A DNA stretch of 64,000 nt from Flavonifractor porci (GTDB taxonomy: Bacteria; Bacillota; Clostridia; Oscillospirales; Oscillospiraceae). The stretch covers positions 90,195-154,194 of the forward strand of contig NZ_JBBHLB010000007.1 of assembly GCF_037572415.1 (NCBI RefSeq), written 5' to 3'. A program made the position numbers and the translations under genes. The notes under the pieces are model-generated. The model did no database searches, had not been told where the DNA came from, and saw only the letters and a list, made by a program, of their open reading frames with translations. Below are positions 25,835-34,767 of this stretch, piece after piece. Positions within the stretch are counted from its first letter, which is position 1, and each line of letters begins with the position of its first letter.

Positions 25835-26728
25835 TTATTCTTGTTTTGATGAGTCAACTTCCGATTCGGAGATACCCCCTTCAATCAAATCGGTTATCAC
25901 TTGATTGAGTTGGGCAGCATTCTTTTCCGTAATAACAGGGACACCTGTTTGCAACTCAATAGCCTTTCGGGCATCTCCAGCGACTTTACCGCCTGCACGA
26001 GCCACTTCGATATTATCAGAAAAAGATTCCGGTGCTTTCTGCTTGGAAATTTCTGTGGTCGTAGCCTCGGCCAGCATATTCAGAACCAATTCCAGTGTAG
26101 TCATATTGTCCCGCAGGTTTTCCTTTTTCAGCCCCTTGAGATTCTTATACTGTCTGGTGGACATCCCGGACCATGCTCGGGATATCTCATCTGTAAGAAT
26201 GGCATACTCAATGCCCTTTTGAACACCACGGGCATCCCATTCATCGGTCAGCTCTTTGCGAACCTGGATCGCCTGCAGTCGCTGATTGATCCATTCACGG
26301 GTATAGCCTTTCTTCAGATAGGTTTCCAGCGCCCGTTCAATGGTCAGTTCCGGATCTATCGTTTCTTCGATTCGCTCCCGACCAACCTGTGCCAACCATA
26401 GCTTAAACGGCTCAGCTTTGGGAGATGGTATGGACTGGATGATACGCAGAAGCTGTTCCGTATCTGCCACATCAGTATTATACCGTTTTCCATCCTTTGG
26501 GGACCTCAATTTCAGTTGCTGACAATTTGTCAGCAACTGATCTGCACCTTCGTCTTTAAGGCGTTGTTTCAGCTTTGCCCAGTAGTTGCTTGCGCCACGC
26601 TGATCCGGCTGATCGGTCAAAACTGCAACGACATCAACAACAGAAAAGTACCATTCCTCTTTATCCTCGTCCCAGGCTGTGCGGATGCGCTTATCTTCAA
26701 AAAGCTGAATCTTATCCTCTTGCCCCAT
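25835..26728 (-). CDS. BRO-N domain / DinD-like protein
   Basis: This is a 297-residue protein. Residues of about 5-110 form a BRO-N (Bro-family N-terminal) DNA-binding-type domain (TAWDEDKEEWYFSVVDVVAVL, RGASNYWAKLKQRL). The middle and C-terminus (WLAQVGRERIEETIDPELTIERAL, TDEISRAWSGMSTRQYKNLKGL) match DinD-like proteins, encoded by DNA-damage-induced genes in enterobacteria and common on mobile elements. It starts immediately after the phosphatase gene stop. Confidence 0.85.
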   Translation of the reverse strand: MGQEDKIQLFEDKRIRTAWDEDKEEWYFSVVDVVAVLTDQPDQRGASNYWAKLKQRLKDEGADQLLTNCQQLKLRSPKDGKRYNTDVADTEQLLRIIQSIPSPKAEPFKLWLAQVGRERIEETIDPELTIERALETYLKKGYTREWINQRLQAIQVRKELTDEWDARGVQKGIEYAILTDEISRAWSGMSTRQYKNLKGLKKENLRDNMTTLELVLNMLAEATTTEISKQKAPESFSDNIEVARAGGKVAGDARKAIELQTGVPVITEKNAAQLNQVITDLIEGGISESEVDSSKQE

Positions 26729-27196
26729 TCATATCACACCTCTTTTCTTCAGCAAATCATCAAGCAGTCCCTGACAGCCTTCCATAACATCCTGCCAGGT
26801 CGCATCGAAGTCGCCGGTGTACCACGGGTCGGCTACCTCTCCGGGTCGGCTTGTAAAATCCATCAGAAGGTGCATTTTGTCGGCAAAGTCGCCACCACAG
26901 ATCTGGTACATACTCCGGATATTGGCGCGATCCATGCCGATCAGCAGGTCGTACTTGTCGTAGTCGCTGTTCTGGAGCTGCCATGCTGTTTTGCCGGAAC
27001 AGTCGATTCCATGCTCGACCAATTTCCGGCGGGCAGGTGGGTAAACAGGATTTCCGATTTCCTCGGTGCTGGTAGCTGCTGATTCGATCTGGAACTCCTG
27101 TGCCAGACCAGCTTTCTTCACCATATCTTTCATCACAAACTCGGCCATCGGGCTTCTGCAAATATTGCCGTGACAGAGAAAAAGTATCTTGATCAT
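26729..27196 (-). CDS. Low-molecular-weight protein tyrosine phosphatase
   Basis: This is a 155-residue protein with the family signature at the N-terminus: FLCHGNICRSPMAEF (CX5R active site) and the general-acid Asp in VADPWYTGDF. The length fits the 140-160 residue family norm. The start at 27196 is set by GGAGAG 9-10 bp upstream and the conserved beginning (MIKILFLCHG). It lies in another frame inside the long out-of-frame extension of the DUF1016 fragment. Within the island it sits between that broken gene and the BRO gene. Confidence 0.93.
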   Translation of the reverse strand: MIKILFLCHGNICRSPMAEFVMKDMVKKAGLAQEFQIESAATSTEEIGNPVYPPARRKLVEHGIDCSGKTAWQLQNSDYDKYDLLIGMDRANIRSMYQICGGDFADKMHLLMDFTSRPGEVADPWYTGDFDATWQDVMEGCQGLLDDLLKKRGVI

Positions 27197-27677
27197 TTTC
27201 GGAACTCTCCAATTGATTTTCTTCATGATCAGTATAACATGGAACCTCAAATTCGTCGAGCGTGAGTTCCTGATGAGCACATTCCTGGATAGCGTTCTGA
27301 AGTGCGGATTTTGACCATCCGTACTGTTTTGCGGCCAGCAGATACCAGCGTCGCTCCTCCATGTTCAGGTCCGCCTCCAGAATCACAACATTTTGTGTCC
27401 AGGAGATCTCTGCGGCGAGTTTCAAAAGTTCTTCGTTTTCACCATACATCCGATAAAAATCACGCATCCTCCGCAGATTGCGCGGGGAGAAACCAGGGAC
27501 ATTCGGATACTGTTCAGACAGGTATTTGGCAGCAGCAACCGCAGCACCCTTTTCAGAACGACCACATACAATTCGGCCTAATTCGCAGTATAGTTGCACT
27601 TGAGAAAAGTCAGCAGTTACTGCTGCATCCAAATCCGCAAACATGGCAGAATAGTCGATGTTTTTGCGAGTGTTCAT
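26760..27677 (-). pseudogene. Truncated DUF1016 (YhcG-like) N-terminal domain
   Basis: The frame starts MNTRKNIDYSAMF with AAGGAGAAACC before the ATG. It encodes a recognisable DUF1016 N-terminal domain for about 150 residues (VQLYCELGRIV, GFSPRNLRRMRDFYRMY, ISWTQNVVIL, ERRWYLLAAKQYGWS). The PDDEXK nuclease half is missing. After about residue 160 the frame runs antisense-like and out of frame through the phosphatase gene, with no domain character. The intact family member is about 350 residues. The likely cause is a deletion joining the 5' part to the phosphatase gene. Confidence 0.7.
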
Positions 27678-27711
27678 GGTTTCTCCTTCCTGATAAATTA
27701 TGCTTAACCGA

Positions 27712-27764
27712 AAACAGGCCAAAGAGAAACGCAGGATATTCCCGCACTTCTCTTTGGCCTGTTT
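27712..27764 (-). terminator. Terminator after the metallophosphoesterase gene
   Basis: A 17-bp perfect stem (27712-27728 with 27748-27764) encloses a nested GCAGGATATTCCCGC hairpin, followed on the minus strand by a T-run. It overlaps the stop codon of the metallophosphoesterase gene. Confidence 0.85.
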
Positions 27765-28509
27765 ACACCACCCGGATCATCTGTTCCCAGAGAAGAACAA
27801 ATCGGTCATCCAAGATTTTGTTGTCATGATAGTGTCCGAACAGCCAGTAATGAAACCGTGTTCTTTCTTTGACTTCCTCCAGATAATCTGTCAGGGGATC
27901 ATGGGCATATCCTCCTGCGCCCAGTTGGTCTACAATACTGCTGGGAGCACAGTGGGTGATGATATAGTCCACTTCATGCCGGACACGCTCCAAATTGTTT
28001 CGGGCTTCTTCATATTCCAAATCACTCGGAAGCTCCTGTTTCCACCAGGAACGATGGTTTACACGGAAACTGGCCCCCATCCTGCGGAGTGTCCAGTATT
28101 GTTCTTCAAAATCTGGAGCGTAGGGATTCAGTACACCGTATTCCATATCGTGGCTCCTTGCTCCGCCCATAGTAAAGAATGTGTATCCCTGCAGTTCAAA
28201 CACCTGTCCCCGCATCAAATGGATCACATGCGGGCGGATGCGCTGGACTTTCCCACCGTTCCATTCCTCGACAGGGTATTTCCCCAGCAGATCAAAGTTC
28301 TCGTGATTGCCGCTGACAAACAGCACGGTGAAGGGTAAGGATTCCAGCCAGTCCAGGTTCCGATTATCTTTTTTTCGCCCGTCCCACAGACCACCAAAGT
28401 CGCCGCAGATGATCATGTAATCCTCTTTGGTCATTTCAGCTTGCTCCGGGAAGTATTCGGGCTGAAACCGCTCGAAATTGCCATGGGTATCGCCGGTCGC
28501 ATAAATCAT
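27763..28509 (-). CDS. Calcineurin-like metallophosphoesterase
   Basis: This is a 248-residue protein. Metal-binding motifs are in order: GDTHGN (DxH), ICGDFGGLWD (GDxxD-like), VSGNHENFD (GNHE) and, late, a GARSHD and ITHCAPSS (histidine) motif. It starts MIYATGDTHG with AAGGTG 6 bp upstream; a GTG three codons earlier is an alternative. Such proteins often accompany mobile elements in Clostridia. The substrate is unknown, with nucleotides or RNA ends possible. Confidence 0.88.
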   Translation of the reverse strand: MIYATGDTHGNFERFQPEYFPEQAEMTKEDYMIICGDFGGLWDGRKKDNRNLDWLESLPFTVLFVSGNHENFDLLGKYPVEEWNGGKVQRIRPHVIHLMRGQVFELQGYTFFTMGGARSHDMEYGVLNPYAPDFEEQYWTLRRMGASFRVNHRSWWKQELPSDLEYEEARNNLERVRHEVDYIITHCAPSSIVDQLGAGGYAHDPLTDYLEEVKERTRFHYWLFGHYHDNKILDDRFVLLWEQMIRVV

Positions 28510-28531
28510 ATCGTTCACCTTCTTTTTCTCA

Positions 28532-30157
28532 TTATATCATATCCTGCTCCACTTGAATGCCCCCGCGCAGGATCACCGTGATATGTTCCGCAGAAACGAC
28601 CTTCACCGTATCCACCAGCTGTCGGATGAGGGTTTCATCCCATTCCTGGATCTCTGCAGATGCGCCCTCCATGACCGCGGCAGCTTCTTCGATCCGTCGA
28701 ATTGCCTGCGTATTACTTTTTCGCTGTTCTTCTATGGCTTGCCGTTTTTCCTTCAGAACAGCGGCCTCGTCCATAATTTCCTTGAGCTGGACTGTATAGA
28801 TGGATGGATTTTCTGCATGAGCGGCTTTTGCCACCAGAGTCCTTGTCAGGTCATTCAGCTCATCCAGCCGACTTTCTATATCTGACAGGCTCATGCTCTC
28901 GCCTGGAATCGGTGCCAGCACCTGTTCCATAGCTCCGGTGATTTTCCGGATGAGTGTGCTTTTCCGGCTCATTGCAGAGTTGATTGCTGCGAGAATCGAC
29001 CGCTGAAGCTGATCTTCATCGACTGATGGCGAGTTGTGGCAATATTTTGTTCCATAGTCCAGTCGGCTGACGCAGCGCCATACAACCCGTTTTTTGCCCC
29101 GTTTGGACCATGTGCATCGGCGGTACAGTGTTCCACATTCTCCACATACAAGCCGCTCTGAGAGCGCATATTTGCTGGCATAGGAGGTCATTCCCGTGGG
29201 AGCATTCTTTTTTGAAGGACTTTTTCCTGCGTTGCGCCTTGCCATTTCTGCCTGTACCGCATCGAATGTCTTTCGGTCTACGATTCCATCATGATGGTTT
29301 TCCACCAGGTACATTGGGAGCTGACCTGTATTGCGGATTACCTTTCGGCTGATACAGTCACTGATGTAGGTCTTTTGGAGCAGGACATCACCGCAGTATT
29401 TTTCATTGGTCAGGATGCTGCGGATCGATGATATGGTCCACTCTGCACCTCCTGCCACATTGGGGATCTGCTCCGATTCCAGCCAGTCTTTGAGCATCCG
29501 CAGGCTGGCGCCGGTCAGGTACCGGTCATAAATCGACCGGACGACATCTGCCTGTTCCGGAATGATCTGGGGCATACCATCCTCGCCCTTCTCGTATGCA
29601 TACAGGCGTTTGTACTGTATGATGGCTTTACCTTCCCGCATGGCCTGCCGCTTGCCCCAGCGGACATTGGCGCTGATGCTCTCACTTTCCGCCTGGGCGA
29701 AGGCGCCCAGCATGGTGATGAGGATCTCGCTGTCCGACTCCATGGTGTTGATGTTTTCCTTTTCGAAGATGACTGCGATACCCAATTCCCGGAGAGCCCG
29801 GATATAGTTCAGGCAGTCTACCGTATTTCTGGCAAAGCGGGAGATGGACTTGGTCAGGATGATATCGATTTTCTTACGCTTGCATTGGCGGATCATCTTC
29901 AGAAATTCAGGGCGCTTTCGGGCAGAAGTTCCTGTGATGCCCTCATCGGCAAAAATGCCTGCCATCGTCCAGTCCTTATTGCCCATGATTTTGTCGGTAT
30001 AGTAGGTCTGCTGGGCTTCGTAGCTGGTGAGCTGTTCCTCGTCATCTGTAGATACCCGGCAGTAAGCGGCGACTCGCAGCTGCCGCTGGACAGCCTGCTG
30101 TGCTGTGCTTTCCACTTTCGCAGGGATCGTAATGACTCTGGGTGGATTGTCTCTCAT
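28532..30157 (-). CDS. Large serine recombinase (third of three)
   Basis: This is a 541-residue protein. The resolvase catalytic domain is at about 28-175 with nucleophile Ser in YCRVSTDDEEQ and the conserved DEGITGTSARKRPEF and SRFARNT motifs. The recombinase domain (PF07508 type) is at about 190-310. A zinc ribbon (LVCGECGTLYRR ... CVSR ... CHNS) lies at about 340-380, then a coiled-coil C-terminus. Its start lies inside the 3' end of the preceding gene (116-bp overlap). Confidence 0.93.
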   Translation of the reverse strand: MRDNPPRVITIPAKVESTAQQAVQRQLRVAAYCRVSTDDEEQLTSYEAQQTYYTDKIMGNKDWTMAGIFADEGITGTSARKRPEFLKMIRQCKRKKIDIILTKSISRFARNTVDCLNYIRALRELGIAVIFEKENINTMESDSEILITMLGAFAQAESESISANVRWGKRQAMREGKAIIQYKRLYAYEKGEDGMPQIIPEQADVVRSIYDRYLTGASLRMLKDWLESEQIPNVAGGAEWTISSIRSILTNEKYCGDVLLQKTYISDCISRKVIRNTGQLPMYLVENHHDGIVDRKTFDAVQAEMARRNAGKSPSKKNAPTGMTSYASKYALSERLVCGECGTLYRRCTWSKRGKKRVVWRCVSRLDYGTKYCHNSPSVDEDQLQRSILAAINSAMSRKSTLIRKITGAMEQVLAPIPGESMSLSDIESRLDELNDLTRTLVAKAAHAENPSIYTVQLKEIMDEAAVLKEKRQAIEEQRKSNTQAIRRIEEAAAVMEGASAEIQEWDETLIRQLVDTVKVVSAEHITVILRGGIQVEQDMI

Positions 30158-30896
30158 TGTGGTTCACTCCTATGATTTGATTATTTTTCAGTCGTATGGC
30201 TATGGATTTATCACTGTATACACGGATTGCGGATACCGTGGTTTTCAGCAGTTTTGCGTCCAATTCACGCATGACCGGATGCTGGGCAAATATTCGCCGG
30301 AGCCGGATACTCTCATATTCATCTGCATCGATAGCACTATATTGTACAGAGGCAATGGAGTGGATAAGCTCTTGAGCTGCATCTTCGTCGATTGGCTGGC
30401 AGGATAGCACTGCATCCAATTGCCTTTGCAGTTCCACATTCTCGCTTTTAGGATGGGGCGACACCACTTGAATCCGTTCCGGATTGTTGAGCAGCATGTT
30501 GAGCAGACCTAACACCTGCTGTTCTATCTGCTTCGTTTCTGTCCACCCACTGAGACGGCGAAGGATCTTCTGTGCCTCTGTAATATGGGTGGTCACTTGC
30601 TTGGCGTTGCGTTTTTTTATCGCACTTGTCATAGTTTCTTCCTGCAGGATAGCAGGATAGCCCTTGTCACCGATATAACGGCGATCCTCCAGAATCCGTG
30701 CTACCATATTTTTGTTCCAGACCCTTCCAACATCGTATGGAATCTTCTGCTCCCGAAGCCACTCAACCAGGCTGTTGTAGGATTCTCCGGCGATATACGC
30801 CTGGAAGATATGCTTTACCAGCACTGCCTCCGGTGGATGAGGTACGATTTTACCCAGTTCCATGTGATAGCCGAAGGGCAGTTTCCGATTTCCCAT
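30042..30896 (-). CDS. Catalytic-domain-less recombinase family protein (second of three)
   Basis: This is a 284-residue protein starting MGNRKLPFGYHMELG. It contains the PF07508 recombinase domain (VKHIFQAYIAGESYNSLVEWL, RILEDRRYIGDKGYP) and a short helical region, but no resolvase catalytic domain and no nucleophilic serine. The last ~39 residues lie in the overlap with the next gene. Its start overlaps the stop of the upstream recombinase (TGATG). It probably serves as a DNA-binding accessory subunit. Confidence 0.85.
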   Translation of the reverse strand: MGNRKLPFGYHMELGKIVPHPPEAVLVKHIFQAYIAGESYNSLVEWLREQKIPYDVGRVWNKNMVARILEDRRYIGDKGYPAILQEETMTSAIKKRNAKQVTTHITEAQKILRRLSGWTETKQIEQQVLGLLNMLLNNPERIQVVSPHPKSENVELQRQLDAVLSCQPIDEDAAQELIHSIASVQYSAIDADEYESIRLRRIFAQHPVMRELDAKLLKTTVSAIRVYSDKSIAIRLKNNQIIGVNHNERQSTQSHYDPCESGKHSTAGCPAAAASRRLLPGIYR

Positions 30897-32497
30897 CAGC
30901 GCACCGTCCTTTCAATGGTTTCTGTAAGCTCCAATCCGTTTTTCAGGCGGAATCGAAGCTGTTCTTTACTGTCCACAATAATCTTGTCAATCAGTTCACC
31001 GAACAGCTCTGCATCGAAGGCATCAAGGAAATCCGGCCCTGCTTCTAAGATATCCATCAGCTCCTGCGTTTGAGCGATGGTGTTGTCGCCATCGGAGGCT
31101 AACAGGCGTTCCTTTTTCAGCTTTGCAGCGCGGAGCTGTTCGGTCAGCTCATTGCTCTGGGATATAAAAATGTCAGGATCAATGAGGCCCTGCTGTTTCA
31201 GCGTGGTCAACATTTGATTCTGACTGGAAAGTTCAGATATTTGCTTGTTCAGCTCAATGACATCCAGACTCCAGAGCATTCTGCGGTTGCGGATCGTCAG
31301 GAGACTGGTGATCATCTGGGAGAGGATCGGCTCTCCATGGTGCTTGAGGTTATAGTACAGACGCAGGACGGCTTCCTCGATTTGGGACTCTGGTATCTGT
31401 TCCATGACACAGGCATCTTTTTGTCTGTCGTGTTTGCGGCACACCCAGTATGTTATGTCCTTTGACATTTTCCTTTTGAAGTATGTCCCACAGTTTCCGC
31501 ACAGGATCGTCATGGTGAAGGGATATTGCTCCCGAGGTGAATGGGTAATTTTAGAGCTTTTCGCCTGATACAGCGCCTGCGCCCTTTCAAATATGAGCCT
31601 GTCCACAATAGGTGGGTGACTGTCTGCAATGTAGTACTGATCCTTATTTCCATGGTTTATCTTCTTTTTGACCGGAAGGGTATCAGTCGAATATCGTTTC
31701 TGCAGCAGGGAGTCACCGACATATTTTTCGTTTTGCAAGACATAGCAGACCGTTGTGTGCTGCCAGTATGGGATTTTATCTCTTGTGGGAATTCCTAAGC
31801 TTGTGATTTCCGATGCGATTTCTGTGGTGCTGTACCCAGCCAGGAACCTGTCGAAGATCAACCGCACGATTTGTGCTTCGGATTCTACGATTTCAAGCCT
31901 CCCATCGCACAACCGGTATCCAAACGGTGCCTTACAGGTAATGAACTTACCGCTTTGCATTCGTTTCTGATAGCTCCACCGCATATTACCTGAGATTGAT
32001 TCGCTCTCAGCCTGAGCGAAGGCAGCGAATATGGCCGTCATCATCTCACCGGACATGGTGGATGTGTCGATATTTTCTTTTTCGAAGTAGATGCTGATTC
32101 CCAGCGCTTTCAGTTCTCGGATCGTCTCCAGACATTCTGTGGTGTTTCGGGCAAATCGGGAGATGGATTTCACCAATATCCGGTCAATCAGCCCTCTGTG
32201 GCAATCTGCCAGAAGTCGTTGGAAGTCCTCCCGCTTTTCAGCAGAAGTGCCTGTGATACCCTCATCTGCATAAATGTCCACCATGCTCCAGTTTTCTTTT
32301 CCGGAGATCAGGTCTGCGTAGTACCGATTCTGAGCGGCGAAGGAGTTGAGCTGGTCATCGGAAGCAGAGCTGACACGGGCGTAAGCAGCTACCCGCAGCT
32401 TGATGTCCTGCTGCTTTTCAGTAGCCTCTATCGTAATAACTCTGCACTGCTTTTCCTGCAGGGCCATACTTCCATCGGTCAGCTGCTTTTTCTCCAT
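30896..32497 (-). CDS. Large serine recombinase (first of three)
   Basis: This is a 533-residue protein. The catalytic domain carries YARVSSASDDQLNSF (Ser nucleophile), DEGITGTSAEKREDF and KSISRFARNTTE. The recombinase domain is at about 185-300. The zinc ribbon is CGNCGTYFKRK ... CRKHDRQKDAC. A coiled-coil segment and C-terminal tail follow. The start has AGGAGGTGA before it. Together with the next two genes it forms a three-recombinase module known from Firmicutes integrative elements, probably moving the 25.6-34.7 kb island. Confidence 0.93.
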   Translation of the reverse strand: MEKKQLTDGSMALQEKQCRVITIEATEKQQDIKLRVAAYARVSSASDDQLNSFAAQNRYYADLISGKENWSMVDIYADEGITGTSAEKREDFQRLLADCHRGLIDRILVKSISRFARNTTECLETIRELKALGISIYFEKENIDTSTMSGEMMTAIFAAFAQAESESISGNMRWSYQKRMQSGKFITCKAPFGYRLCDGRLEIVESEAQIVRLIFDRFLAGYSTTEIASEITSLGIPTRDKIPYWQHTTVCYVLQNEKYVGDSLLQKRYSTDTLPVKKKINHGNKDQYYIADSHPPIVDRLIFERAQALYQAKSSKITHSPREQYPFTMTILCGNCGTYFKRKMSKDITYWVCRKHDRQKDACVMEQIPESQIEEAVLRLYYNLKHHGEPILSQMITSLLTIRNRRMLWSLDVIELNKQISELSSQNQMLTTLKQQGLIDPDIFISQSNELTEQLRAAKLKKERLLASDGDNTIAQTQELMDILEAGPDFLDAFDAELFGELIDKIIVDSKEQLRFRLKNGLELTETIERTVR

Positions 32498-32571
32498 GTC
32501 AGTTCACCTCCTTACAGCAACAAACACTACCACACTTTTGCCCCAATAGCTATCACCAAATGCAACGAAAA

Positions 32572-32724
32572 TCAGGGAAACAGAATGATCTCCACACCAT
32601 CCTGCACAGAGAGGTAGCTTGCAATTTTTTGAGCCTCTTTTTCGGTGCATTTCCCAATCTGGACAAGGTTTTTAAGCAGCGTGATAATGCCACAGTAATC
32701 GATGTTTACATTCTGTACTGTCAT
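32572..32724 (-). CDS. Small protein upstream of recombinase operon
   Basis: This is a 50-residue protein (MTVQNVNIDYCGIITLLKNL) with GGGAGGATT before the ATG. It is helical with Cys at residue 11 and ends VEIILFP. A longer in-frame reading to 32769 lacks a ribosome site. It lies 74 bp before the first recombinase and is probably in its operon. No family was recognised; short proteins of this kind accompany such recombinase modules. Confidence 0.55.
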   Translation of the reverse strand: MTVQNVNIDYCGIITLLKNLVQIGKCTEKEAQKIASYLSVQDGVEIILFP

Positions 32725-33273
32725 AGTAATCCTCCCTTCATTTACGGTTTTACTGAACCTTGATACCACAAAAATAGAGGCCGCCCAATTTGGTTGGGGA
32801 AGCCTTGGCTTGCTCTACTACATTGCAGGCGACCTCCATTGCTTCTAATATCAAGAATTTTGCCTGTATTCGACACTACTTCCCCAGGCAGGGCGGCAAC
32901 ATAAACTGTGCTGGCGCACATCACGGGAATCTCACCCCTCCGGGGAACGCCCGAAGCTGCGTACAGGAGTACCATTGTGGGCTGACGGGATCTTGGCGAA
33001 GCAGGGTGCCAATCCTGCTCTGGCCTGAGTGGGTATCGCTCTGCACCTTAATTGGCCGTCCTTAGATGCGGAAATGATCCGCACAGGTGGTCTTCGCGCA
33101 CTCGGCCTGACGCTGGCTCCGTCAGCTGATGTATCTATGCTACCGGATATGACTGCCTGGAGCAGTATTTTTCAAGGTACTGTGAGATTAACTGATCTCA
33201 CTAAGATTGTAACTCTGTGTGTTTCAGAATTACATAAACAGAATGGAAGGTTACCTACCCAAAATGGAAGGTT
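32725..33273. other. 550-bp non-coding segment of the island
   Basis: No convincing gene was seen on either strand, although short frames exist on both. It is rich in potential stems, for example CTGACG-CTGGCT-CCGTCAG near 33107, GCAGG-GTGCCAAT-CCTGC near 33001 and GTGAGAT-TAACTG-ATCTCAC (33182-33201). There is a direct repeat AATGGAAGGTT (33242-33252 and 33263-33273). The position between the recombinase operon and the XRE gene suits an attachment site, an origin-like region or a structured RNA; none was proven. Confidence 0.4.
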
Positions 33274-33561
33274 TTAGAGTTTTGCCTCCAATTCAGACAA
33301 AAATGCAATGGTCATTCGCAGGTTCTGCTTCTGATCCATAGCTTTAAATTCTCTCCCCGACAAAAGATAATCCAGGGAGACATCGAAGAATGCTGCAAGC
33401 TCCACAGCCAGTTCAACTGAGCCGGTCTGCTTTCCGTTTTCAATTTTCAGGATGTATGTACTGGTGATGTTCATTTTCTCTGCCAGCTGCTCCTGCGTAA
33501 GTCCTCGGCTTTTCCGTAAATTCTTGATTCGAGCGGCATAGCTATCTCTGTTGAAGCCCAT
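33274..33561 (-). CDS. XRE-family transcriptional regulator
   Basis: This is a 95-residue Cro/C1-type repressor with helix-turn-helix RIKNLRKSRGLTQEQLAEKM / ITSTYILKIENGKQ and a short C-terminal helix. The start has GGAGGAAAG before it. It probably regulates the island genes; its own operator could not be assigned. Confidence 0.9.
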   Translation of the reverse strand: MGFNRDSYAARIKNLRKSRGLTQEQLAEKMNITSTYILKIENGKQTGSVELAVELAAFFDVSLDYLLSGREFKAMDQKQNLRMTIAFLSELEAKL

Positions 33562-33603
33562 AACACTTTCCTCCGTTTTCTGAAATTTGGATGAGACCGA
33601 ATT

Positions 33604-33882
33604 TCAGTTCGGAGGATCACGGCACCCAACAGAAAGATTATATGTAAAAAATAAATTGCCGATCCCGTGCAAAAATGGAGAATCGGCAACCTGTGCTTGA
33701 TCTGCATTAAGAAGTCCAGGGCGGGATACAGGGGCAGCAGGCGGAGGTTTTTCTTTCTTTCTTATATGCCCAGCTTGCGTATCCCGTTTTTTTCTTGACA
33801 GTCTTTCTCGTGCTGTCCTGAAAGCAGTGTGACTCGGCTTAACCAGATGGAACAACTTAATGCGGCAGCTGTTATCTGCCAT
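33604..33882 (-). CDS. Small basic protein of unknown function
   Basis: This is a 92-residue frame starting MADNSCRIKLFHLV with AAGGAGA 8 bp before the ATG. It is rich in Arg/Lys (RERLSRKKRD, RKKEKPPPAAP) and has no recognised domain. The good ribosome site is the main support. It lies just upstream of the XRE gene in the same direction and may be spurious. Confidence 0.4.
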   Translation of the reverse strand: MADNSCRIKLFHLVKPSHTAFRTARERLSRKKRDTQAGHIRKKEKPPPAAPVSRPGLLNADQAQVADSPFLHGIGNLFFTYNLSVGCRDPPN

Positions 33883-34107
33883 GTTGCATTTCTCCTTGTC
33901 CACTTACGCGGCCGGCACACAGACAGCCAGCATCACCCCCTTATAATTTTTGTTCTTCGGCAAATGCGACTGTCTTGCCGATAATATAATTCAGTTTTAT
34001 GTATCTCAGGCTTGTTGGTTCGTGTATTGCGATACATCAAACAAGCGAATTGTGTCGCATTCACCCGCAAAAAGATGTATTGTAGAATATCTTTGAGGTG
34101 AACTGCG

Positions 34108-34458
34108 ATGTATGACTTCTCCTATACATTGGGGAATGCGGTGAAGAGCACACGTTATCGGCGCGGTCTGACCCAGCTTCAGGTAGCAGACATGGCGGAT
34201 ATCGATGTGCGAACCGTGATGAATATTGAGAACTACAAGGCAAATCCCAAGATGGAGGTGCTCTACCCTTTGATCCGTGCCCTCCGTATTGATGCCAGAA
34301 CCATTTTTAACCCTGAGCAGCAGCGCGAAACTCCCGCTCTACAACAACTTCGGCTTATGATTGAGGAATGCAGTGAGCAGGAGGCCGAAGCGTTGATCCC
34401 GGTGGTGGAATCGGTCATTGCCGCACTCCGGACAAAGGACGCCATTGAGATTGGATGA
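34108..34458 (+). CDS. XRE-family transcriptional regulator
   Basis: This is a 116-residue protein. The N-terminal helix-turn-helix (GNAVKSTRYRRGLTQLQVADMA, DVRTVMNIENYKANP) is followed by a helical C-terminal segment (LIPVVESVIAALRTK). GAGGTGAAC precedes the ATG. It is divergent from the 33.6-33.9 kb gene; between them are small dyads such as TGTAT-TGCG-ATACA near 34032 that could be operators. It ends at a bidirectional terminator. Confidence 0.88.
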   Translation: MYDFSYTLGNAVKSTRYRRGLTQLQVADMADIDVRTVMNIENYKANPKMEVLYPLIRALRIDARTIFNPEQQRETPALQQLRLMIEECSEQEAEALIPVVESVIAALRTKDAIEIG

Positions 34459-34470
34459 CTATATAAAAAA

Positions 34471-34513
34471 ACAGAGCCTGCTTTTCCCCGGCAGGGGGAT
34501 CAGCAGGCTCTGT
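34471..34513. terminator. Bidirectional terminator
   Basis: A 12-bp stem ACAGAGCCTGCT (34471-34482) / AGCAGGCTCTGT (34502-34513) is preceded by A7 and contains CCCCGGCAGGGGG in the loop. It separates the convergent XRE and KTR genes. Confidence 0.85.
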
Positions 34514-34516
34514 GCT

Positions 34517-34693
34517 TTAAGCATCCGGCTCGTCGCTCAATACCATCTTCAGTTTTACCACATTGACCATGAATTCCTTTTTACATTTTGGACAGTATAG
34601 CGGGAATTTTACTAAAACCGTTTCTTCATATACTTTGACTTTCGTTTTGCTGCCGCACTGAGGACAGCAGATCCATTTTGACTCATGCCGCAT
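34517..34693 (-). CDS. Cysteine-rich KTR-domain protein
   Basis: This is a 58-residue protein starting MRHESKWICCPQCGSKTKVK. It has two CxxC knuckles (CPQCG and CPKCK) and the characteristic KTR motif after the first pair, matching the Cys_rich_KTR family that is typical of Firmicutes conjugative elements. The start has GGTGATTGCT before it. It marks the right part of the mobile island. Confidence 0.85.
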   Translation of the reverse strand: MRHESKWICCPQCGSKTKVKVYEETVLVKFPLYCPKCKKEFMVNVVKLKMVLSDEPDA

Positions 34694-34767
34694 AGCAATC
34701 ACCCATTTATTCGTAGTTACAAGTTAGATAATTGCAGTTGGTTTTTCTTCATTGATACCCAATCATT

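Noticed and set aside
32985..33045. Sequence resembling part of a cobalamin riboswitch (GCAGG-GTGCCAAT-CCTGC)
   Set aside because: Only one hairpin fits; the flanking conserved boxes and a downstream B12-related gene are missing.
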